A DNA stretch of 64,000 nt from Candidatus Thorarchaeota archaeon. Its GTDB lineage: Archaea > Asgardarchaeota > Thorarchaeia > Thorarchaeales > Thorarchaeaceae. Numbering within the stretch: position 1 is the first letter of the stretch; each line of letters begins with the position of its first letter. Shown piece after piece: positions 26,239-32,708 of this stretch. Under the pieces are notes generated by a model. It ran no database searches and had not been told where the DNA came from. It saw only the letters and a list, made by a program, of their open reading frames with translations. Location of the stretch: positions 12,538 through 76,537 of the forward strand of contig JAEORN010000046.1 of NCBI GenBank assembly GCA_016840825.1, given 5' to 3'. Both the position numbers and the translations under genes were made by a program.

Positions 26239-26297
26239 ACTCCCAGCATATTGGGGAGTAGTGTACTGAAAAGAAAATTACCTTTTCAGTCAGGGAG
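26239..26297 (+). promoter_or_regulatory. Two consecutive hairpins before a small membrane protein gene
   Basis: ACTCCC/GGGAGT (26239-26244, 26254-26259) is followed by a stronger ACTGAAAAG/CTTTTCAGT stem (26265-26273, 26282-26290) with an eight-base loop. The ribosome site GGGAG (26293-26297) begins three bases after the second stem. The first may be an operator, the second a leader hairpin. Confidence 0.4.
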
Positions 26298-26305
26298 ATC
26301 TCAAT

Positions 26306-26584
26306 ATGTCATATCTAACGTGGCGAGAATATGTTCGCTCAGGACCAATATGTCTAGGCGTAATTCTGATCATTGTTGGTGCTATCTATGTATTAGCAGC
26401 TACAACATTTGGTCTGGTCGTCGTAGCCGGATATGATACCATTATCGGTGCTATACTTGCCGTAGTTGGTGTCATTTTCGTAGTATGTGGATTCTTCTTC
26501 ACACAGAAGAAACGTGACTCGGTGCTTACTCCAGTCAGTACCAAGATGGATGACACACCTCCACCTCCACCTCCGCCAGACTAA
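26306..26584 (+). CDS. Small two-TM membrane protein with proline-rich tail
   Basis: 92 aa. Two hydrophobic helices (CLGVILIIVGAIYVLAATTF near residues 15-37 and DTIIGAILAVVGVIFVVCGF near 44-64) are followed by a basic stop and a short cytosolic tail ending in seven prolines. Start ATG 26306 has a good GGGAG site. No family recognised. Poly-proline tails can recruit profilin-like proteins, but that is speculative. Confidence 0.65.
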   Translation: MSYLTWREYVRSGPICLGVILIIVGAIYVLAATTFGLVVVAGYDTIIGAILAVVGVIFVVCGFFFTQKKRDSVLTPVSTKMDDTPPPPPPPD

Positions 26585-26694
26585 TTTCGTCTAGGATTAT
26601 ATATACAAGTGTGAGTCATATCGGGTCGAAAGGCACTAAATGGCTCACAGTTCTCTTCTTTTCTTACTCTTGTTGGATTCTACTTCATCCGCCA

Positions 26695-26739
26695 AATCCT
26701 AATATGTGAGGAGGACAGTTTCTTTCATAATATTGGATT
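26695..26739 (+). repeat. Imperfect stem-loop holding a GAGGAGG site
   Basis: AATCC..ATAT (26695-26705) pairs with ATAT..GGATT (26730-26739) with a small bulge; the loop contains GAGGAGG at 26708-26714. No start codon lies at a normal distance from this ribosome-site-like sequence; the next ATG (26759) is 44 bases downstream. A TATA-like GGATTATATATACA stands at 26595-26608. Confidence 0.3.
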
Positions 26740-26758
26740 AGGAAAGGGTCTGAACTCA

Positions 26759-27049
26759 ATGACGTTTCTAGAATATCGCGATAGCCAATTTTATGAATGC
26801 GCAGGACAACCTGCCACTGAAATCAATTTGAAAGTGGACGATTCACAGAAGAAGCTCATACTGAACGTTCCTGGTGGGGTTAGCATGATCCAAAGAAGGT
26901 CTGCTGAGAGAGCTGCACGAGGAATCTCCAAGGCCGGCTACAAAAGTAAAAGTGGAGCAACCTTGGGTAGAGGATATGAGCTAGTGATCGAGGGGCATGG
27001 CGGAAGTCTTCCTGATAGACTAAAGCATTCACCTCGTGAAGTCTATTAA
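26759..27049 (+). CDS. Small basic protein of unknown function
   Basis: 96 aa, not recognised. The sequence contains a beta-rich start (EINLKVDDSQKKLILNVPGG) and a conserved-looking basic stretch (MIQRRSAERAARGISKAGYK). No membrane helix or metal motif. Start ATG 26759; a long leader precedes it. It is upstream of the TPR/SNAP-like gene but separated by about 100 bases. Confidence 0.55.
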   Translation: MTFLEYRDSQFYECAGQPATEINLKVDDSQKKLILNVPGGVSMIQRRSAERAARGISKAGYKSKSGATLGRGYELVIEGHGGSLPDRLKHSPREVY

Positions 27050-27145
27050 CTCACTTTGAATAAAGTATACACGCATTCGGTTACCGCCGAAAAAGAGAAA
27101 TCTTTAGTCGGCTTTAGGCACTAATCCGGAGAGGAGACTAATCTT

Positions 27146-28921
27146 ATGTCAGAGGAAGACATCAGGCGAATGGTCGAGGAAGCGACTAAGGAAGCAATGA
27201 AGCAGTCATTCACAGAAGCTGGACATAAGTTTCTTGAGGCTGCTCGAGCCAGTGAACAAAAAGGAGACTTTTCCAAGGTTGAGACTCTGCAACGTCAAGC
27301 TGCAGAGAATTTCTGGAAAGCTGCAAACGAATATAGAGCATCTAAGAGTTTCAAAGCGGCATCATTGAATATGTGCATGGCTGGTGATGTTTATTCTGAA
27401 CTAGCTGAAGTTGAGAATGCACTTAGAGCCTATGAACAGGGAGCTGAAGACCTTTACAGTGCTTCAACTGAACATCTCATGTGGAATGAGGATGCTGAAA
27501 CCAAGAAAGGTACTGCTCTAGCAATCACAGGTAGTATGATTTACCTGATGATTGGTAAGGAATCCGAAGCATTCTCAAAAGCAAGGAAATTCGCAGCAGA
27601 GAATGCCTCCAAACTAAGGTTTCCTGGAGTTGTACGCCTGAGTCAGATACCGCAAATGCTTGAGAGTGCCATCAATGCAATGGATCTTTCTGCTTTCGCT
27701 GAGGCAGAAACTGCAGCTGTAACAGAATTGAAAGCTTCTCTTGCTGGTGCAAAAGCACAGGAATTTGCTCAATATGTCGACAAGGGAGTAGAAATGGTAA
27801 GAGAAATCCTGCGTGGCAAACTAAAGGTCCCTAAGATTTCTTCTCAACTTGAACTTCCTGTTGATATGACATTCAAAGAGGATTTTGAGATTCGAGCTGT
27901 AGTTGAGAACAAAGGTGATGGGCCTGCAAGTAATGTTAAAGTCGAATGGCATCTTGATGATGGGTTGAGGTTAATCTCTGGCGATTTGAAATCTGATGTT
28001 GGGACTATCCCTCCTGGTGAAACAAGATTCTTCACTTTGACAGCTCGTTCAAGCGAAGATATGATGGGTATGAAGGAATTCTCAGTAGTTCTGAGAGGTA
28101 ACTATGCTGATGACCTGAGAACAGAATACTCTCTTCAAGCCGGTCCAGGAACATTCGTGCTAAAAGATTTCAAAGAAACTGAAAAGCTGCTCCAAGATGT
28201 AGACGTAACTGAGGGACGAGTAAGTATCCTTTATCCCTCAATCGATGGTTCTGCTTTAGAATCAGAGCCCCTATTACAAATCGCTTCTTCTCTTGAAGCT
28301 TCGTTAAGCACTGCAAGAAAGGAAATAAACAAGAAAGAGTTAGAGTCCGCAAAAGCAAGGATTGCAATAGTGAATGCCTTAGTTGACACAATCGATCGAC
28401 TACTTGGTGACAACGAACTTCTATCAAAGATAGAAGAATCGCGAGAAGCTCAAAAAGTTGAATTTGCTAAGAGAAAAGTTGAATCATTGAGCAGTACAAT
28501 ATCGCAATCATTTGATTCGGAAATCAATCATTTGGATAATGAGAACAACTCATTGCTTATGAAATGGGATGAAAAGCAATCCAAGAAGAAGAGAGTTCAA
28601 GGCGCAATCGCTGACTTGAAAGAAAAGGTATCCGGAATCATCCGAGAAATTGAATCAGTGCATGATTCTATCCCGATGGCGTCTCCTGAAGATGATATCA
28701 AGCTCGCTGAAACCAGAACAAAGATCCGGACAACTATGGACTCCTTGAAATCTTCTCTTATCGCCCTAAGATATGATGTCGAAGCAGTCGCTGCTGATGA
28801 TACACTTGTGATTCCAATTAAACCTGATATTCATCCTGAGGTTGAAAAAACCAAACGTGTTGTTGAATCACTTAAGGAATCTCTAGTGAAGACTATCAAT
28901 AGTGACCTTAATGAAATGTAG
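27146..28921 (+). CDS. Alpha-SNAP-like TPR protein with CARDB-like domain and coiled coil
   Basis: 591 aa. Residues 15-200 are tetratricopeptide-like helices resembling alpha-SNAP (AGHKFLEAARASEQKGDF, AAENFWKAANEYRASKSF, ALRAYEQGAEDLYS). Residues about 245-345 form a beta sandwich of CARDB/adaptin-ear type (FEIRAVVENKGDGPASNVKV, IPPGETRFFTLTA). Residues 355-591 are helical with coiled-coil stretches. There is no signal peptide. Start ATG 27146 has GGAGAGGAG upstream. The domain order suggests a protein-protein scaffold, perhaps in membrane traffic or filament assembly. The SNAP resemblance comes from helix pattern only. Confidence 0.6.
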   Translation: MSEEDIRRMVEEATKEAMKQSFTEAGHKFLEAARASEQKGDFSKVETLQRQAAENFWKAANEYRASKSFKAASLNMCMAGDVYSELAEVENALRAYEQGAEDLYSASTEHLMWNEDAETKKGTALAITGSMIYLMIGKESEAFSKARKFAAENASKLRFPGVVRLSQIPQMLESAINAMDLSAFAEAETAAVTELKASLAGAKAQEFAQYVDKGVEMVREILRGKLKVPKISSQLELPVDMTFKEDFEIRAVVENKGDGPASNVKVEWHLDDGLRLISGDLKSDVGTIPPGETRFFTLTARSSEDMMGMKEFSVVLRGNYADDLRTEYSLQAGPGTFVLKDFKETEKLLQDVDVTEGRVSILYPSIDGSALESEPLLQIASSLEASLSTARKEINKKELESAKARIAIVNALVDTIDRLLGDNELLSKIEESREAQKVEFAKRKVESLSSTISQSFDSEINHLDNENNSLLMKWDEKQSKKKRVQGAIADLKEKVSGIIREIESVHDSIPMASPEDDIKLAETRTKIRTTMDSLKSSLIALRYDVEAVAADDTLVIPIKPDIHPEVEKTKRVVESLKESLVKTINSDLNEM

Positions 28922-28946
28922 TTCGTCAAAAAAAAGAAATGAGAGG

Positions 28947-28969
28947 AGCTGATATCAAAAGTATCAGCT
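28947..28969 (-). terminator. Intrinsic terminator of the GTPase operon
   Basis: AGCTGATA (28947-28954) pairs with TATCAGCT (28962-28969) around seven bases. Read on the minus strand it is followed by an eight-T run (complement of 28928-28935). It therefore ends the minus-strand operon and lies between convergent genes. Confidence 0.65.
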
Positions 28970-28981
28970 GATGTTCTCAGT

Positions 28982-30355
28982 TTATTCAGTTTTTAGAATT
29001 CTGTCCATTCTTCCCGTAAGTGCAAGCCACATTGAGAAGTAACTGAAGAATACAGCTCCATATCCCCAATCAAGACCCGGTAGTCCTAGCACAATTGGAG
29101 GTATTCTTGATAGGAAATACAAGAATATACCAAGAGCCAGTCCAAAAGGTCTGTATCTTCTTGGAGCATTGTTTTTCCTCATTCTATTCCATACACCTAG
29201 GAATACAAACGCCGGTAGGAGTAGAATACCAATGAGTGGGATAATCAGATACCAAAGAGAAAGGAACGCCTGTCCAATACTTCCAGGGTAGGCCTGCATC
29301 AATAGTATCGCTATTGGCATGTAGACCAAAACTGGAACTAATGAAACAGTTTTCTTGCCTGTAGCGTATATCGCAGACACTCCAAGAAAAGATAGAGCTA
29401 GTCCTGATGCAATCAGTTCTATGTATGATCCCATTGTGTGATCTGATATTCCAAAGGTCCCAAGAGTACCAATAATCTGTGCATCCGCTAGTAGGAAAAG
29501 TGCAGCAGCCATTACGAGAGTAGGGATTTGCTTTGATTCCGTATACCTTCCATAAAGGTATGCTGCAGTTCCAGCTGAAAATGCTGCAGCTAATGCACTT
29601 AGCACTGATATAACAAGAACTTCAAACGAATATGCTATTCCTGCTTCTTGAAGACTTGCTAAAATCATTGCAGGACCTGAAAAGCTACTTCCATACCCAA
29701 TTAGCTCAAAGGTTATCCTTTGATCAGGTCTTAAGAAAGTGAATGCCACCATTGCTGGTCCCATCAAGAGGAAGAATAGGAATGCAATCTCTAGATTTCC
29801 GGATACCAAATCGAAGTATAGCGCAGGTAATCCCAAAATCTGTATTAGAAGTGTGAATGCTAATGCAACACTTGTACTTCTTCTTGTTTCTCTGGCTATA
29901 TAGATGAATATTGAGCTGACGAAAATCAAGATTCCTGCAGGGAATACTACTCCGATGATGAGTATAATATCCATCTGATCAGGGAAGAGAATCGCAAGAT
30001 AGAACAATACCGCAGTAATCCCAAATGTTGAGATAGGTACTGCATAGAGTCTTCTTGAGTTCAAGATCATCGCAGCTGCAATGCTCAACATAATAACTTC
30101 AAATGCAAGTCCTACATAGAAGAATAGGTACGCATCAAATAGAAGGTTTATGTTTGTAATCTCTTCGATGTATGTTCCAAAAGCCCCAATAGCGTAGACA
30201 ATTAAGCCTACTGCAACAACATACAGTGGTCTGAATGCCCTTCTAGACTCAGCATCAAGCTCAGCAGATTTATTTCTGCTATACCAGATGACTGTCAGGG
30301 CTGCCACTAGTGTTGCCAATCCCAAGTATAGTTGTGCCATATCGTATAATCCCAT
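28982..30355 (-). CDS. Multi-pass membrane protein of unknown function (about 13 TM)
   Basis: 457 aa, almost entirely hydrophobic helices from residue 8 to 445, with short loops and basic positive-inside segments (YSRNKSAELDAESRRAFR, RMRKNNAPRRYR). No transporter signature recognised. GTG 30364 is in frame, but ATG 30355 has GGGTGTG upstream. It is the last gene of a four-gene operon with the longin-like, zinc-ribbon and GTPase genes, so it may be the membrane partner or target of that module. Confidence 0.7.
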   Translation of the reverse strand: MGLYDMAQLYLGLATLVAALTVIWYSRNKSAELDAESRRAFRPLYVVAVGLIVYAIGAFGTYIEEITNINLLFDAYLFFYVGLAFEVIMLSIAAAMILNSRRLYAVPISTFGITAVLFYLAILFPDQMDIILIIGVVFPAGILIFVSSIFIYIARETRRSTSVALAFTLLIQILGLPALYFDLVSGNLEIAFLFFLLMGPAMVAFTFLRPDQRITFELIGYGSSFSGPAMILASLQEAGIAYSFEVLVISVLSALAAAFSAGTAAYLYGRYTESKQIPTLVMAAALFLLADAQIIGTLGTFGISDHTMGSYIELIASGLALSFLGVSAIYATGKKTVSLVPVLVYMPIAILLMQAYPGSIGQAFLSLWYLIIPLIGILLLPAFVFLGVWNRMRKNNAPRRYRPFGLALGIFLYFLSRIPPIVLGLPGLDWGYGAVFFSYFSMWLALTGRMDRILKTE

Positions 30356-30367
30356 AGGTAACACACC

Positions 30368-30814
30368 CTAGAACACAGTTTTTCCCCAGTCACTAGCCGC
30401 TTTCTTTGCTTTTCCGAGCTGCGACTGAGTCCAGTCTCTCACGCTTTCCTCCATTTCTTTACTAATCTCTGATTTGATGGTTACTAGCTCCTGAATAAGA
30501 CTCAAGACTCCTTCATTGATAGAGCCGGCTCCATTTTCTTCAATTAGCTCGACGACATGGCGATTATCATCCAATGCGGATGCTTCACCAGCCTCATGGA
30601 GTGTGACAATGTGATAATCATTTGAATTTCCAATTAGGAGTTTCATATCACCAAACACCATCTCTTTTATCTCAGTACCTCCTGATGCCCGTTTAATGAA
30701 CATCTGAACTGCTGAGACAAATCCGCCAAACAACGTAACATCTCCATCGAGATGATCCCATCCAACTGATGCGACGGTTTCTCCTGCTTGATTCACAAGC
30801 ATAATTCCATACAT
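30368..30814 (-). CDS. Longin-like domain protein
   Basis: 148 aa. The N-terminal 110 residues follow the longin/roadblock-like alternation: MYGIMLVNQAGETVASVGWD, FGGFVSAVQMFIKRA, MKLLIGNSNDYHIVTLHE. The C-terminal 40 residues are a helix (EISKEMEESVRDWTQSQLGK). Longin proteins bind or regulate small GTPases, and the Arf-like GTPase gene is in the same operon. The frame opens at TTG 30832; ATG 30814 has GAGGTG upstream. Confidence 0.65.
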   Translation of the reverse strand: MYGIMLVNQAGETVASVGWDHLDGDVTLFGGFVSAVQMFIKRASGGTEIKEMVFGDMKLLIGNSNDYHIVTLHEAGEASALDDNRHVVELIEENGAGSINEGVLSLIQELVTIKSEISKEMEESVRDWTQSQLGKAKKAASDWGKTVF

Positions 30815-30850
30815 TTTACCCACACCTCTCAAAGTTCATAGTATTTCTAA

Positions 30851-31105
30851 TCATAGTGAATCAAACCAATCCTTTGTCTTGTCGATCACATCCTTTTCGC
30901 GAGCTTGTACAGCGACTTCTACATCGCGTATCTGGAAATTGGCATCGACAAACAGGACAAGAGAGTGATCCTTTGCACACTTTGTAGTCATCATCGCTGG
31001 AATTCGCTTAGCTTGAGTGATGAATTCCTCCTCGATTTCTACTTCTACTAGACTGCCATTTCCGCAGACTGGACATGTGAAAGGTTTCAACTTCTTCCTT
31101 ACCAT
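30851..31105 (-). CDS. Small zinc-ribbon protein
   Basis: 84 aa. A CPVCGNGS pair near residue 11 and a later Cys (MTTKCAKDHS) with His indicate a zinc ribbon; the remainder is a beta strand and a terminal helix (EKDVIDKTKDWFDSL). Start ATG 31105 follows GAGGGTG. It lies between GTPase and longin genes with short spacers, so it may be a third component of that complex. Confidence 0.65.
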   Translation of the reverse strand: MVRKKLKPFTCPVCGNGSLVEVEIEEEFITQAKRIPAMMTTKCAKDHSLVLFVDANFQIRDVEVAVQAREKDVIDKTKDWFDSL

Positions 31106-31117
31106 AACACCCACCCT

Positions 31118-31678
31118 CTATGCTGTAGTTGCGACAGGATTCTGAGCTTTGTCATACTTGTTCAGCAATATACTTGCGACAAGTTCAAACATCTCCTCAA
31201 TCCCCTGTCCAGACTTTGCTGAAACTTCAACGCACTCGGCGTCGTACATTTTGGCAAAATCCTGTCCTTCAGAAAGAGGAACGCCCATTCCTTCTTCTCG
31301 CTCATCCACTTTATTACCCACGAAGAGCAATTCTGCATCAGGAGCATTTTCCTTTAAGCGGTCGATCCACTCTGGTAATCTCTCTAATGTGTAGTATCTC
31401 GTAGCATCATAAGTTACGATTGCGAGCTTGGTCCCTAGGAAGTAGTCACTAACCACCTCACGAAACCTTGGTTGTCCACCCAGATCCCAGAGCATCAAGG
31501 TCAAAGGTGTTCCATTTGACATAAGCTTCTTCGATGCAAAATTCACACCTATTGTTATCTTCATGTTCTGGTCAAATCTATCCTCAGTATACCTTACAGC
31601 GATTGATGTCTTACCGACACCACCTTCTCCAATCAGAGTCACTTTGTATACTGGGCCTCTTGAACCTACAGATTGCAT
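31118..31678 (-). CDS. Arf/Rab-like small GTPase
   Basis: 186 aa Ras-superfamily GTPase. All nucleotide motifs are present: GEGGVGKTS (G1), Thr in MKITIGVNF (G2), WDLGGQPRF (G3), NKVDE (G4) and SAKSG (G5). The Gly-Gly-Gln of G3 resembles Arf or Roc proteins, while the general layout is Rab-like. No C-terminal Cys for prenylation and no N-terminal glycine for myristoylation are visible, so membrane contact probably needs partners. Start is ATG 31678. First gene of the operon with zinc-ribbon, longin and membrane proteins. Confidence 0.9.
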   Translation of the reverse strand: MQSVGSRGPVYKVTLIGEGGVGKTSIAVRYTEDRFDQNMKITIGVNFASKKLMSNGTPLTLMLWDLGGQPRFREVVSDYFLGTKLAIVTYDATRYYTLERLPEWIDRLKENAPDAELLFVGNKVDEREEGMGVPLSEGQDFAKMYDAECVEVSAKSGQGIEEMFELVASILLNKYDKAQNPVATTA

Positions 31679-31697
31679 GTCATGTTCCTCGTTACAG

Positions 31698-32495
31698 TTA
31701 TTCGTTGTTTTGACGTTTCACAGAATCGTAATTGCTTGAACCAAGGATTTGCCCTCCAGAAACCAAGATTTCCCTGGCCTCTCTATGGAGGGCAACGAAG
31801 TTTTCATCGTCCGATAGCAAAATCCATGCTAATTGCTCTAGGACAAGTGGCATGTTCAGATACTCTTCTGGTGGTTGTTTCATATTCGTTGCAAGATATT
31901 CCATGGCAGAAACGATTGCATCATCTTGAGCAATTAGTATCTCTTTCAAACGAATATCATCATCTGCAGCTGTAGATACTCCCCAGGATTTCTTGATGAC
32001 ATCAAGAATCTGATTTGATATCTGAGGCGAAATATCCCTCAAGCAGGATACAAAGAATCGTGCAGCAGTTCGGAACTGCATTCCACGACTTCTCTGTTTA
32101 TTTCCAGATTCATCAAAAGATGCTGGGGGATATTGTTCTACCAAACCGAGATCACTTAGTTTTTGTAGATGGTAGTAGCATCGATGCTTCGTGATTTTCG
32201 TTTTCGGGAATTTAACTTCAATCGCAGCAAGGATTTCTGCTACAGTCATCCAGTATCGTTGGAACGGAGTCCTCGTACTAACAAAATGAGTGATACCAGT
32301 ACCGTCTGCAAGTAATTCTTCTTTTGAATCAGTCTTTACCTGATAATCAGGTATTCCTGACACTAGAACCTCAAGTATCTTCCTTCTAATCGGATGATAA
32401 AGTGTGCTTTTCTGTTCACTATTCTCTAGTCGAAGAACCAGCTTTTGACCCTCTTCAATGGGATTTGGCATATTAACTTCTTCAGATTCGATCAT
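31698..32495 (-). CDS. Winged-helix regulator, paralogue of the PAS regulator next door
   Basis: 265 aa. The DNA-binding domain (LYHPIRRKILEVLVSGIPDY, HRCYYHLQKLSDLGLVEQYP, RGMQFRTAARFFV) is closely similar to the N-terminal domain of the divergent gene. The C-terminal 100 residues are helical and acidic, without PAS domains. GTG 32528 is in frame; ATG 32495 or ATG 32471 are better starts. It shares an AT-rich divergent spacer with its paralogue, which suggests cross-regulation. Confidence 0.7.
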   Translation of the reverse strand: MIESEEVNMPNPIEEGQKLVLRLENSEQKSTLYHPIRRKILEVLVSGIPDYQVKTDSKEELLADGTGITHFVSTRTPFQRYWMTVAEILAAIEVKFPKTKITKHRCYYHLQKLSDLGLVEQYPPASFDESGNKQRSRGMQFRTAARFFVSCLRDISPQISNQILDVIKKSWGVSTAADDDIRLKEILIAQDDAIVSAMEYLATNMKQPPEEYLNMPLVLEQLAWILLSDDENFVALHREAREILVSGGQILGSSNYDSVKRQNNE

Positions 32496-32605
32496 AGTGT
32501 CATTTGCACCCCGTCTTGGTCCAAGCACCGGTCCCTGTGCTTTTTAGACGCAAGTAAAATACGCAATCATTACTATTTAAAACTTGTTCATTAGTATACC
32601 AAATT

Positions 32606-32623
32606 ATTAAAATTGATTTTAAT
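32606..32623. promoter_or_regulatory. 18-bp perfect palindrome between divergent regulators
   Basis: ATTAAAAT-TG-ATTTTAAT is perfectly self-complementary. It lies midway between TATA-like elements for the minus gene (TTTAAATA near 32575) and the plus gene (AAATATA near 32651). It is a good candidate operator for one or both winged-helix proteins. Confidence 0.5.
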
Positions 32624-32708
32624 AGACAAATAGCCTATTGAAACAGGAATAAATATAGGTAACATTTACATATCTGTGTGTGAATTACTAGTTTGGGAGT
32701 ATACAGTC

